A stretch of DNA of 64,000 nucleotides from Lachnospiraceae bacterium UBA4631 (GTDB lineage: Bacteria > Bacillota > Clostridia > Lachnospirales > Lachnospiraceae): the NCBI GenBank assembly GCA_002406015.1, contig DHMX01000015.1, forward strand, positions 84,956-148,955, given 5' to 3'. Shown here one piece after another: positions 8,835 through 17,682 of the stretch. Position 1 is the first letter of the stretch; the number at the start of each line of letters is the position of its first letter. A model generated the notes under the pieces. The model did no database searches. It was not told the origin of the DNA and saw only the letters and a list, made by a program, of their open reading frames with translations. Position numbers and translations under genes: made by a program.

Positions 8835-9725
8835 ATGGAAGCAGTTACATTGCAGGCATATGCAAAAATTAATCTGGGTCTGGACGTTTTAAGAAAGCGT
8901 CCGGACGGTTATCATGAAGTTAAAATGATAATGCAGAGTATTTCACTGGCAGATACATTGGAATTAAAGAAGCTTCCGGAGGAAACCATCCGCCTTATAA
9001 ATGGGGCAGAGCAGGATAATCCGGAGGTACCGATGGACAAGACGAATTTAATCTATCGGGCAATTGATTTGATAAAACAAAAGTATGCGATTTCGGAAGG
9101 AATCGAAGCGACCTTGACGAAACGGATTCCGGTAGCGGCAGGAATGGCAGGCGGAAGTACCGATGCGGCTGCTGCCTTAAAGGGAATGAACCAATTATTT
9201 GCACTGGGATTATCCGAACAGGAGCTATGCGAACTTGGGGTTACGCTGGGAGCAGACATTCCTTATTGCATCATGGGCGGAACTGCATTGTCCGAAGGAA
9301 TCGGTGAGCGTCTGACTCCGCTTCCACCGATGCCGGATTGCTGGATTCTGATAGCAAAACCACCGATTTCCGTATCTACCGGATTTGTATATGGGAATCT
9401 GAAAGCAAATGAATTAACGATGCATCCGGATATTGCTGGAATGACAGAAGCTATTCAGCATAATGATTTGCATGGAATCACCAGCCGTTTAGAAAATGTA
9501 TTGGAAACGGTTACGATACCTGCACATCCGGAAATAGCTGTAATAAAAGACAAAATGTTAGATTACGGAGCTATGCAGGCATTAATGAGCGGCAGCGGGC
9601 CGACCGTATTCGGAATCTTTGCCGAAGAAGAGCAGGCTGCCGAAGCAGGAACTGCAATTCAGAAGGAAGGCTTATCCGGTCAGGTTTATCTGACAAAACC
9701 GATAGACCGAAACAAGAACCAATAA
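8835..9725 (+). CDS. ispE: 4-diphosphocytidyl-2-C-methyl-D-erythritol kinase
   Basis: A 296-residue GHMP kinase. The N-terminal AYAKINLGLDV, the glycine-rich ATP loop PVAAGMAGGSTDAAAAL (about 96-112) and the C-terminal MSGSGPTVFG are all intact. It phosphorylates CDP-methylerythritol in the non-mevalonate isoprenoid pathway, which supplies undecaprenyl phosphate for the wall genes nearby. It sits between metK and a GntR regulator in a tight same-strand run. Confidence 0.97.
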   Translation: MEAVTLQAYAKINLGLDVLRKRPDGYHEVKMIMQSISLADTLELKKLPEETIRLINGAEQDNPEVPMDKTNLIYRAIDLIKQKYAISEGIEATLTKRIPVAAGMAGGSTDAAAALKGMNQLFALGLSEQELCELGVTLGADIPYCIMGGTALSEGIGERLTPLPPMPDCWILIAKPPISVSTGFVYGNLKANELTMHPDIAGMTEAIQHNDLHGITSRLENVLETVTIPAHPEIAVIKDKMLDYGAMQALMSGSGPTVFGIFAEEEQAAEAGTAIQKEGLSGQVYLTKPIDRNKNQ

Positions 9726-9742
9726 CAAAGAAGGGTTGAAGC

Positions 9743-10459
9743 ATGGAATTAAAGCTCAATGTAAACGAATATCTGCCATTACGGGATGTTGTATTTCAGA
9801 CCCTGCGACAGGCAATTATAACCGGAGAGATTGCTCCGGGAGAGCGGTTAATGGAGATTCCGTTGGCAAAGAAATTAGGTGTCAGTCGTACTCCTGTCCG
9901 GGAAGCAATCCGAATGCTGGAGCTGGAAGGCTTAGTAGTCATGATTCCGAGACGCGGAGCAGAAGTGGCAAGAATCACAGAAAAGGATTTGCGGGATGCG
10001 TTAGAGGTACGATGTGCATTAGAGGAGCTGGCAGTGGTATTGGCATGTCAGAGAATTACAAAGGAAGGCAAGGAACGGCTGAAAGCGGCATGTATTTCCT
10101 TTCGCGAGGCAATCAGTACCAAGCATGTACCATCCATAGTAAACGGAGATGTGGCGTTCCATGATTCCATTATTGCAGCAACACAGAATCAGCGTCTGAA
10201 TATGATGACGCATAATCTGTGGGAGCAGGTTTACCGTTATCGCGTAGAATATGTAAAGGACTTCAGCTATCATGATGTATTGGTACGGGAGCATGATGCA
10301 ATTACCAATGCAATTCTGGTAGGAGATGCCAAGCTGGCACAGGAGGTTATGCGGACGCATATCTATAATCAGGAAACCATTGTAATTAATAACGTGCATA
10401 AGGCGAGACGCGAAGCGGAAGAAAAAGAAAAAAAGAATCATCAAAAAGAAACTGAATAA
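9743..10459 (+). CDS. GntR-family transcriptional regulator (FCD/FadR subfamily)
   Basis: A 238-residue protein with an N-terminal winged helix-turn-helix (LRQAIITGEIAPGERL...KKLGVSRTPVREAIRMLE) and an all-helical FCD effector domain from about residue 80. The FCD domain has the expected metal-binding histidines (FHDSIIAA near 140, and late THIYNQE). The tail is lysine/glutamate rich. The gene begins 17 nt after ispE and ends just before a strong terminator, so it is the last gene of the metK operon. The ligand is unknown; FCD regulators usually sense organic acids. Confidence 0.9.
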   Translation: MELKLNVNEYLPLRDVVFQTLRQAIITGEIAPGERLMEIPLAKKLGVSRTPVREAIRMLELEGLVVMIPRRGAEVARITEKDLRDALEVRCALEELAVVLACQRITKEGKERLKAACISFREAISTKHVPSIVNGDVAFHDSIIAATQNQRLNMMTHNLWEQVYRYRVEYVKDFSYHDVLVREHDAITNAILVGDAKLAQEVMRTHIYNQETIVINNVHKARREAEEKEKKNHQKETE

Positions 10460-10478
10460 AAGGAATAAATAACCAGAG

Positions 10479-10516
10479 CCTCACACATACTAACGAAAAT
10501 GTGTGAGGTTTTTTTG
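10479..10516 (+). terminator. intrinsic terminator, its 3' arm abutting the gerA start
   Basis: CCTCACACAT (10479-10488) pairs with ATGTGTGAGG (10499-10508), followed by seven Ts. The next gene's ATG is only 3 nt after this element, so the GTGAGG of the 3' arm is also the only Shine-Dalgarno-like sequence for gerA. Confidence 0.85.
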
Positions 10517-10518
10517 TT

Positions 10519-12060
10519 ATGGAGCAATTATATAATTCAAAAAATATTATCATTGCAGAGCTGCAGGAAGAATTACAGAAAAATATAGACATCATAGAAG
10601 CCTTGTTTCAGGATTGTGATGACATCGTAAAGAAGGAATTTCGACTGCTTCGGGGAACCAAGGCGGTAGAAGCATATATGGTCTATATTGACGGATTGAC
10701 AGACGGTGACATGGTACAGGAGCATGTCATAGGACCTCTGCAGCGGCATCATCGTCCCGAAGAAGATGTATTTGAAGCGTTTTTTCATAGTGAAATTGAT
10801 ATGGCGGATTTGAAAAAGGAAACCTCCTTTGACCAGACGGTAAACAGCATCTTAAGAGGAGATACCGCCCTTTTTATTCAAGGCTATGCCACCACTATCA
10901 TTATATCCAGTAAGAATCTTCCGGTAAGAAGTATTCAGGAGTCCGACACAGAAGCAGTCATGCGTGGACCGAGAGACAGCTTTAATGAAAGCCTTCGAAC
11001 CGGAACCGCCCTGATACGAAGAAGAATTAAGGACCCCAAATGCAAGGTGGTGCAGAATACATTTGGAGAGCGTTCCCGAACCGACTATGCACTCGTCTAC
11101 ATGGAGGATTTGGTTCCCGATGGATTGTTAGAGCGGGTAAAAGAACAGCTAGAGCGTTATCGCACCGATGCCATTTATGACAGTGGTATGCTGGAGCATT
11201 ATATGCATCAGAAATGGTATTCTCCGTTTCCCATTATTCAGAGTACCGAAAGACCGGATAAGGTAGCTGCCTCTGTCTTGGAAGGACGGGTGGCAATTGT
11301 GGTAGATAATTCCCCGGAGGTGTTGTTATTACCGGCAACCTATAATACATTTTTTCAGGCATCGGATGACTATTATAACCAGTGGTCGGTAGCAACCTTT
11401 GCCAGAATTTTAAGATACATTGCATCCTTGCTTGCGATAGGGCTTCCCGGCTTTTATGTGGCAATTACCAATTATCATTTGGAAATGCTCCCAACAGACC
11501 TTTTGCTTGCAATCGCACAGGCAAGAAGCGGTATTACCTTTCCGATAGTCGTTGAGGTGTTGCTTATGGAGCTGGAATTTGAGTTATTAAGGGAGGCTGG
11601 CATACGGCTTCCCGGTCCAATGGGAAATACCATCGGAATCGTAGGCGGCTTAATTGTCGGACAGGCAGCCGTAGAAGCAGGACTGGTCAGTACCATTGTA
11701 GTTATAGTGGTGGCAATGACGGCACTTGCCTCCTTTACGATTCCAAACGAAAGCTTTGCCTCCGCATACCGGCTGTTAAAATTCCTCATGATTATCCTAA
11801 GTGCTGTCTGGGGCTTATATGGCTTTGTTCTGGGAATGCTGGTTCTGGCAATCCATTTATCCGGGCTTACCAGCTATGGAGTTCCGTATATGGTGCCGGC
11901 AGTATCCACCGCAGAAGGTACAAGCGAAAGCCGAAAGGATTTTATCCTTCGAATGCCGATTTATACCATGCAGCATAGACCGGTCTTTACCAAGGAGGGA
12001 CAACGCAGGCGAATCCGCTTGATAAAGCCAAACCAAAAATCAGAAAATAACGCAAAGTAA
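10519..12060 (+). CDS. gerA: spore germination protein, GerA (A-subunit) family
   Basis: A 513-residue GerA-family subunit. An N-terminal cytoplasmic domain (KNIDIIEALFQDCDDIVKKEF, LRGTKAVEAYMVYIDG, about residues 15-260) is followed by four to five membrane segments (about 290-440) and a charged tail. The conserved IQSTERPDKVAASVLEGRVAIVVDNSPEVL block at the domain junction and RLPGPMGNTIGIVGGLIVGQAAVEAG in the membrane region are diagnostic. GerA/GerB/GerC complexes in the spore inner membrane sense nutrients and release ions. Translation start is odd: see the terminator entry. The GerB-type partner follows 10 nt downstream. Confidence 0.93.
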   Translation: MEQLYNSKNIIIAELQEELQKNIDIIEALFQDCDDIVKKEFRLLRGTKAVEAYMVYIDGLTDGDMVQEHVIGPLQRHHRPEEDVFEAFFHSEIDMADLKKETSFDQTVNSILRGDTALFIQGYATTIIISSKNLPVRSIQESDTEAVMRGPRDSFNESLRTGTALIRRRIKDPKCKVVQNTFGERSRTDYALVYMEDLVPDGLLERVKEQLERYRTDAIYDSGMLEHYMHQKWYSPFPIIQSTERPDKVAASVLEGRVAIVVDNSPEVLLLPATYNTFFQASDDYYNQWSVATFARILRYIASLLAIGLPGFYVAITNYHLEMLPTDLLLAIAQARSGITFPIVVEVLLMELEFELLREAGIRLPGPMGNTIGIVGGLIVGQAAVEAGLVSTIVVIVVAMTALASFTIPNESFASAYRLLKFLMIILSAVWGLYGFVLGMLVLAIHLSGLTSYGVPYMVPAVSTAEGTSESRKDFILRMPIYTMQHRPVFTKEGQRRRIRLIKPNQKSENNAK

Positions 12061-12070
12061 GGAGTGCAGA

Positions 12071-13681
12071 ATGGAACTGGAAGAACAAATATCACCAAGA
12101 CAGCTAAGGCGAATGATAATTCTGGAAACAGGCTCAATGGGCTGTCTGTTTGTGGCTATGTGGGCAGGCAGGGAAAATGGAATATTGGCGGTTCTGTTAA
12201 GCATAATCGGAAGTCTGGTGTACGGCGGCTTGCTTTTGGCAATCGGGCAACAGGAGGACGGTTATTGTGCGGCTGCAGAAAATAGCCTGCCGGGAATGAT
12301 ATGGCATTTGCTCTGGATTATCTATCTGATTCGTTTTGCAATCCGGGCAGCATGGATTCTTTCCTATCTGGAATATATAATAGAAACCACCTTGCTTGCT
12401 GCCAACCGCCTTATGATTCTGATTCCGCTACTGATAGTATGTGGATATGCAGGCATCCGGAATCTGGTAGGGCGGGCAAGATTTGTGGAATTACTGTTCT
12501 GGTGGGTAATCATACCGTTAATAGGTCTGTTTCTGGTAGGGCTTTGGAAAGCAGATATGTCATTGCTGACTCCACAGACCACCGTTTCCGTAAAAGAGCT
12601 GCTGGCAGGTGACTATCGACTGATGGTTTTATTTCTGCCGTTAGAATTAGTGCTGTTTCGTGTGGCAGCGGTAAGAGGAAACAGACATAAGATCCGCAAC
12701 GTGTGTATGCGGGGAATTTTGATAAGCGGACTATGGATGCTTCTGGTATATAGCGTAACGGTTGGAATCTTAGGCGTGGATTGGAGTTTCCAACGTTTAT
12801 CAGGGGTAACCGATGCAATGGAATTGATTTCCGTTCGCGGAGGAGGACTGGAACGGATAGATATTATATTAATACTGGTATGGTTAATCGGTGGAATTAT
12901 TACCTTAAGTGCATATTGCTTTCAGGGGCAGCAGCTATTGACACGTATCCTGCCGGCAAAGGCACCTGTGTGGGTATTGAGTCTGGGAATGACAGGTCTG
13001 GTGCTGATTATATACTTTTGTCTGCCGGATGCCGGAAGCTGGAGTCAGTGGTATTTAAAATATGCGTGCTGGATAGATTTACCGCTTTCAATAATTTTAC
13101 CGCTCTGTGTAATCGGTATTGCCGGACTGCGAAAAAGAAAAAGAGGTGTCATGGACGGAAAGCTGTTTAATAAAAATAGTCATTCCGGAGTAAAGCAGTT
13201 TGGAATTGTGCTGTTAGCCTTGATGCTTGCAGGAGTCTGTAGCGGCTGTGGGCAGCAGTTTTCCATTGAAGACCGGACTTATGTGGAAACTCTCCATATC
13301 AGACAGGTAGCGGAAGGTTATGAGTATCGTTGTACCATTTCTTATATGGATGCACAATCAAAAGACTATTGGAAGCTGGATACAGAGGAGGATATGACAG
13401 GCAGGGAATATATGGGAGTGGCAGAGAGCATCGAGGCATTTGATGAGGAATATGAAACGATGACCGGAAGCCGTCTGGACTATTCCCATCTGGAGGGAAT
13501 CTATCTGGATAAAGACCTATATCCGATAGAAGCATCGGGAACTGTCCTGATGCCTCTGTGGGAGGAAACACAGGTAGTATTATCCACTCCGATTTATCAG
13601 GAGGAATTACTGCCGGGAGAACAAGCATCGGAAACCCTCGGTTATCGGTTAAAGCAGATAGGTCAGGTTCCGACGGTTTAG
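12071..13681 (+). CDS. GerB-type germination permease fused in frame to a truncated GerC-like lipoprotein
   Basis: A 536-residue ORF. Residues 1-355 are a GerAB-type permease (APC superfamily) with about ten hydrophobic helices, beginning EEQISPRQLRRMIILETGS. Without a stop codon the frame continues into MDGKLFNKNSHSG (M361), a second signal-peptide-like helix and a lipobox at LAGVCSGC (Cys 393), then about 143 residues that resemble the N-terminal part of GerC (IEDRTYVETLHI...). GerC proteins are normally separate lipoproteins of about 370 residues, so the C domain is short as well as fused. The ATG at 13151 follows AGAGGTG and could be an internal start giving a free lipoprotein. It lies between gerA and spoIIR. 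Confidence 0.85.
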   Translation: MELEEQISPRQLRRMIILETGSMGCLFVAMWAGRENGILAVLLSIIGSLVYGGLLLAIGQQEDGYCAAAENSLPGMIWHLLWIIYLIRFAIRAAWILSYLEYIIETTLLAANRLMILIPLLIVCGYAGIRNLVGRARFVELLFWWVIIPLIGLFLVGLWKADMSLLTPQTTVSVKELLAGDYRLMVLFLPLELVLFRVAAVRGNRHKIRNVCMRGILISGLWMLLVYSVTVGILGVDWSFQRLSGVTDAMELISVRGGGLERIDIILILVWLIGGIITLSAYCFQGQQLLTRILPAKAPVWVLSLGMTGLVLIIYFCLPDAGSWSQWYLKYACWIDLPLSIILPLCVIGIAGLRKRKRGVMDGKLFNKNSHSGVKQFGIVLLALMLAGVCSGCGQQFSIEDRTYVETLHIRQVAEGYEYRCTISYMDAQSKDYWKLDTEEDMTGREYMGVAESIEAFDEEYETMTGSRLDYSHLEGIYLDKDLYPIEASGTVLMPLWEETQVVLSTPIYQEELLPGEQASETLGYRLKQIGQVPTV

Positions 13682-13734
13682 ATTTTACAGAATTGGAAAT
13701 AATCTCCATAACAAACAAAATGGAGGTTATAGGT

Positions 13735-14550
13735 ATGAATGTGTATAAAGTTGCGTTATCGGCATTGTTATTGGCACCGGTTGCAGGCGGAATCGGAATC
13801 CATATGCTTCATAATTATCAAGAGCTGAAGCAGCAGGCAGAAACAGTTGTGGTTTCCGCAAATGAGCAAATGGAATCCGTAGAAAAACTGTTAAATGACC
13901 CGGAATTTTTTGACGATACAGACCAGATTGCTAAAACAGAGGCTTTGGATAATATAAATGCATTAAGTGGCTTAGAAGCTTCGGCAGATATAAATGCGTT
14001 AAACAGCTTGGAACCCTCGGATGATGTAACATCTGCGGTTATCCGGTTTCATGTGCGTGCAAATTCCGATTCAGATGAGGACCAGGCATTGAAGCTTCTG
14101 GTGCGGGACGGTATCTTGGAAATGCTGGGATCGGAGCTTGCAGAGGCAAAGGATAAGGACGAAGCAAGGAGCATCATGGAGAAAAAGCTGACGGAAATAG
14201 AGCGTACCGGAAAAGCCATTGTGCAGGCAGCAGGCTATGATTATGAGGTACATGCATATCTGACAACAGAAGAATTTCCAATGAAATCCTATGGAGATTT
14301 ACTGTTCCCGGCGGGCGAATATGAGGCATTGCGGGTAGATATTGGCAAGCAGGAGGGAGCAAACTGGTGGTGCGTAATGTATCCGGGACTGTGCTTTGTA
14401 GACGCAACCGGAGGAATCGTTGCGGAAAACGGCAAAGAAGAACTGGAGCAGATATTAACACCGGAGGAATATCGGGAGTTATTATTATATCCGGAGGAGG
14501 ATACGAAAATAGAATACCGGAGTCTTTTGTGGGACTGGCTGAGTCAGTGA
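13735..14550 (+). CDS. spoIIR: stage II sporulation protein R
   Basis: A 271-residue exported sporulation signal protein. It has an N-terminal membrane or signal segment (VALSALLLAPVAGGIGI), a low-complexity linker with repeated ALDNINALSGLEAS-like units (about 60-95), then the SpoIIR domain: VIRFHVRANSDSDEDQALKLLVRDGI, YDYEVHA, FPMKSYGDLLFPAGEYEALRV and GANWWCVMYPGLCFVD. SpoIIR is made in the forespore and activates SpoIIGA to process pro-sigma-E in the mother cell. The frame is open upstream to 13558, but GGAGG at 13722-13726 places the start at 13735. Confidence 0.92.
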   Translation: MNVYKVALSALLLAPVAGGIGIHMLHNYQELKQQAETVVVSANEQMESVEKLLNDPEFFDDTDQIAKTEALDNINALSGLEASADINALNSLEPSDDVTSAVIRFHVRANSDSDEDQALKLLVRDGILEMLGSELAEAKDKDEARSIMEKKLTEIERTGKAIVQAAGYDYEVHAYLTTEEFPMKSYGDLLFPAGEYEALRVDIGKQEGANWWCVMYPGLCFVDATGGIVAENGKEELEQILTPEEYRELLLYPEEDTKIEYRSLLWDWLSQ

Positions 14551-14555
14551 ATCTC

Positions 14556-14584
14556 TTTACATCTTCTTCCGGTTGCGATATACT
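14556..14584 (+). promoter_or_regulatory. candidate sigma-A promoter of the ddl-murI operon
   Basis: TTTACA (14556-14561), a 17-nt spacer and TATACT (14579-14584), about 85 nt before ddl. Confidence 0.6.
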
Positions 14585-14669
14585 AAAACATAATGCGTCT
14601 TTTGATATGAGTGACGTATCGATGAAGTTCAGAATACAATGAATAGAAAACGAAAGAAGGATAAAAGCC

Positions 14670-15728
14670 ATGAGTAAAAAGACCATAGCGGTACTATTTG
14701 GAGGACAGTCTTCCGAGCATGAGGTATCCTGTGTATCTGTAATTACAATTATCAATGCAATTAATCAGGAAGCATATGAAACGGTATTAATCGGTATTAC
14801 AAAGGAAGGACACTGGCTGCACGTAGACTCTAAGGAAGCAATTCTTGACGGAAGCTGGAAGAATGGTGAGGAAACGGCTATTATTTCGCCGGATGCCACC
14901 AAGAAGGAGATTGTATGCATATCGAAGAAGGGAGTTCGGACAATTCCTGTGGATGTTGTATTCCCGGTATTGCATGGATTATACGGAGAAGACGGAACTG
15001 TACAGGGCTTATTGGAAATGGCTCAAATTCCGTATGTGGGATGCGGAGTTATTGCTTCAGCACTCGGTATGGATAAATTATATGCAAAAATTGTTGTGGA
15101 CACCTTGGGAATTTCGCAGGCGGAATATGTTCCGGTACGCAAGCATGAACTGGAGCAGATGGATGCCGCAGTAGAAAAGGTAGAAGCGAAGCTTGCATAT
15201 CCGGTATTTGTAAAGCCGTCAAATGCAGGCTCATCAAAAGGAATATCCAAGGCACATAATCGGGAAGAGCTGGAACGTGCCTTGTTGGAGGCAGCCAAGC
15301 ATGATGTTAAGATTCTGGTAGAGAGAACCATTATCGGAAGAGAACTGGAATGTGCTGTGCTGGGCGGTACAGAGGTACAGGCAGCAGGTGTTGGTGAGAT
15401 TTTATCTGCGGCTGAATTTTATGACTATGAAGCAAAATACCATGATGCCGCATCAAAGACTGTGATAGACCCTGAACTGCCGGAGGGAAAACGAGAAGAA
15501 ATCCGAGACGCAGCCGTAAAGATTTTCCGGGCATTAGACGGATACGGACTGGCAAGAGTTGATTTCTTTTTGGAGAAGGATACCAATCGGGTGATATTTA
15601 ATGAGATTAATACCCTTCCCGGATTTACGAGTATCAGTATGTATCCGATGCTGTGGGAGGCACAGGGAATGGATGTGCCGACATTGGTAGAGACACAGAT
15701 TCAACTGGCATATGAGAGAAGAAGGTAG
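14670..15728 (+). CDS. ddl: D-alanine--D-alanine ligase
   Basis: A 352-residue ATP-grasp ligase. It has the N-terminal VLFGGQSSEHEVS, the serine loop around VFVKPSNAGSSKGISKA, the omega-loop EFYDYEAKY typical of D-Ala-D-Ala (not D-Ala-D-Lac) ligases, and the metal site FNEINTLPGFT. It supplies the terminal dipeptide of the peptidoglycan stem. The RBS is AAGAAGGA. It is the first gene of an apparent operon; murI starts 4 nt after its stop. Confidence 0.97.
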   Translation: MSKKTIAVLFGGQSSEHEVSCVSVITIINAINQEAYETVLIGITKEGHWLHVDSKEAILDGSWKNGEETAIISPDATKKEIVCISKKGVRTIPVDVVFPVLHGLYGEDGTVQGLLEMAQIPYVGCGVIASALGMDKLYAKIVVDTLGISQAEYVPVRKHELEQMDAAVEKVEAKLAYPVFVKPSNAGSSKGISKAHNREELERALLEAAKHDVKILVERTIIGRELECAVLGGTEVQAAGVGEILSAAEFYDYEAKYHDAASKTVIDPELPEGKREEIRDAAVKIFRALDGYGLARVDFFLEKDTNRVIFNEINTLPGFTSISMYPMLWEAQGMDVPTLVETQIQLAYERRR

Positions 15729-15732
15729 AAGT

Positions 15733-16545
15733 ATGAAGCAGACACAGGCACCAATCGGGGTCTTTGATTCCGGTGTAGGAGGACTGACGGTAGTCAAGGA
15801 AATTATGCGGCAGCTTCCTGAGGAAAACATGATATATTTTGGTGATACCGCAAGAGTGCCGTATGGCTCTAAGTCGAAAAATACAGTTCTCAAGTATTCA
15901 AGGCAGATTGTAAGATTTCTGACGGAGCATCAGGTAAAGGCAATTGTAATTGCGTGTAATACGGCAAGTGCATTGGCATTAGATGAGATTCGGAGTGAGA
16001 TTGAGATTCCGATTATGGGAGTTGTAGAGCCGGGAGCCAGAATGGCGGCAGAAAGCACCAAAACTAACTCCATAGGAATCATTGCAACGGAAAGTACCAT
16101 TAAGAGTGGGATTTATTCCAAATTTCTGCGTAAGCTGAATCCGGAGCTGACGGTAGTATCCAGAGCGTGTCCGTTGTTTGTACCATTGGTGGAGGAAGGG
16201 CTTCTGGAGGACAGAATTACAGATGATGTAATAGAACGGTATCTGCATGAATTAAAGGAGTATGGAATTGATTCCCTGATTCTGGGATGTACGCATTATC
16301 CGTTAATTCGAAATGCAATCGGCAGATATATGGGGCCGGAGGTAACCCTTATCAATCCGGCATACGAAACAGCAAAGAGCCTGAAGGTATTGCTGGCAGA
16401 GAAACAGCTATTAAATCGTTCCGGAGAGCTGGCAACCTATGAATACTATGTCAGTGACGGTGTAGACAAATTCTGTACCTTTGCAGACAGGGTGCTGCCT
16501 TGTGATGTGGAACGGGTGAAAGTGGTTGATATAGAGAGCTACTAA
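15733..16545 (+). CDS. murI: glutamate racemase
   Basis: A 270-residue racemase with both catalytic cysteines (ACNTASA and LGCTHYP), the N-terminal FDSGVGGLTV with its aspartate at D12, and the FGDTARVPYG loop. It produces D-glutamate for UDP-MurNAc-pentapeptide. An upstream in-frame start at 15712 lies inside ddl; the ATG at 15733, preceded by GAAGG, fits the family N terminus. Confidence 0.97.
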   Translation: MKQTQAPIGVFDSGVGGLTVVKEIMRQLPEENMIYFGDTARVPYGSKSKNTVLKYSRQIVRFLTEHQVKAIVIACNTASALALDEIRSEIEIPIMGVVEPGARMAAESTKTNSIGIIATESTIKSGIYSKFLRKLNPELTVVSRACPLFVPLVEEGLLEDRITDDVIERYLHELKEYGIDSLILGCTHYPLIRNAIGRYMGPEVTLINPAYETAKSLKVLLAEKQLLNRSGELATYEYYVSDGVDKFCTFADRVLPCDVERVKVVDIESY

Positions 16546-16566
16546 GGAATAGGATTGGGTGCAGGT

Positions 16567-16989
16567 ATGACAAAACAGGTATTAGTATCTATTACCGGAA
16601 ATCAACTGGCAGAAGGGGAACAGGACAGCATTGAGTTGGTAACGGTGGCAAATTATTATAAGCGGAACGGACACCATTTTGTGATATACGAGGAGGTGCC
16701 GGAGGATACACAAGAGGTCATAAAGAATACATTAAAGTTCGATGAGACATTTTTCCAAATGACGAAAAAGGGAGCGGTAAATTCCCAGATGTATTTCAGC
16801 CCGCAGGAAGAAAATGTGACCTATTATACAACCCCGGCAGGACCGATGACGATTAACATTACAACCATGGACTATTCCTTGGAGGAATCAGAAGATTATA
16901 TCCAGATATATATTCGATACGTTCTGGACATTAATTACGGCTATTCGTCAGAAAATGATATTCTGATTCGAATTGCATCCCGGAAGTAA
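16567..16989 (+). CDS. DUF1934 domain-containing protein
   Basis: A protein of about 140 residues matching the DUF1934 small beta-barrel (lipocalin-like) family. It starts TKQVLVSITGNQ and contains YYKRNGHHFVIYEE and QMYFSPQEENVTYYTTPAGPM. The frame also offers a TTG at 16555, 6 nt after AAGGA, so the N terminus is uncertain by four residues. DUF1934 genes commonly neighbour argS or wall genes; the function is unknown. It lies 9-21 nt after murI and overlaps or nearly abuts the methyltransferase gene. Confidence 0.8.
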   Translation: MTKQVLVSITGNQLAEGEQDSIELVTVANYYKRNGHHFVIYEEVPEDTQEVIKNTLKFDETFFQMTKKGAVNSQMYFSPQEENVTYYTTPAGPMTINITTMDYSLEESEDYIQIYIRYVLDINYGYSSENDILIRIASRK

Positions 16990-17014
16990 GGAACAGGAAG
17001 GCAGGGGAGTCGGA

Positions 17015-17632
17015 ATGCTGGAATACAGCTATGAAAAAATGTATGACGCATTTTTAGGAATTGATACAAAGGATGAAGACTGGGACGAGGAAGGCATTCC
17101 GGAGGAATATAATCGTTACGAGGTCACACCTTATGATGCCTTAAGCGTTACGTGTGAACGACTGCACATTAAGCCTACAGACTGTGTAGTAGATTTCGGG
17201 TGCGGAAAAGGCAGGATTTTGTTTTTCTTTAATCATTATTATCTGTGTAAGGTCAAGGGAATCGAGATAGACCCGGTACTGTATCAGCAGCTTGAGGACA
17301 ATAAGGCATACTATTCTGTACGTTTTCATGAGCGGGAATCCATGATACAGCTATACCATATGAAGGCAGAGGACTATAAGATTTCAAAGGAAGATAATAT
17401 CTTTTATTTCTTTAATCCATGTGCTCCGGAGCATTTTGCTAAAATATTGGAAAACATAGTGCTGTCAATCGAAGAATCAGCCAGAGTTGTGACATTGATT
17501 TTATATTACATATCGGATGATTACTTACAGATAATTCGGGAAATGCAATGGAAGCAGAAACGACTTATCCGCCTTCCGGGGTATTTAGAGGATACGGATG
17601 AGAAAATGTATGTGTTCCAGAATCCGATTTGA
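17015..17632 (+). CDS. class I SAM-dependent methyltransferase
   Basis: A 205-residue protein with a Rossmann methyltransferase core. Motif I is VVDFGCGKGRILFFF, the acidic strand-2 end is KGIEIDP, and YFFNPCAPEHFAKIL stands in the motif IV region. The frame is open from a TTG at 16973 inside the previous gene, but GGGGAG about 8 nt before the ATG at 17015 marks the real start. The substrate is unknown; there are no RNA-binding add-ons, so a small-molecule or protein target is possible. It is the last gene of the ddl operon, followed by a terminator. Confidence 0.85.
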   Translation: MLEYSYEKMYDAFLGIDTKDEDWDEEGIPEEYNRYEVTPYDALSVTCERLHIKPTDCVVDFGCGKGRILFFFNHYYLCKVKGIEIDPVLYQQLEDNKAYYSVRFHERESMIQLYHMKAEDYKISKEDNIFYFFNPCAPEHFAKILENIVLSIEESARVVTLILYYISDDYLQIIREMQWKQKRLIRLPGYLEDTDEKMYVFQNPI

Positions 17633-17642
17633 TTTAAGATGT

Positions 17643-17682
17643 GGAAAAAGGCTTCAACCCTATTGGGCGAAGCCTTTTTTCC
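17643..17682. terminator. bidirectional intrinsic terminator
   Basis: GGAAAAAGGCTTC (17643-17655) pairs with GAAGCCTTTTTTCC (17669-17682). There are T runs on both strands between convergent genes. Confidence 0.9.
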
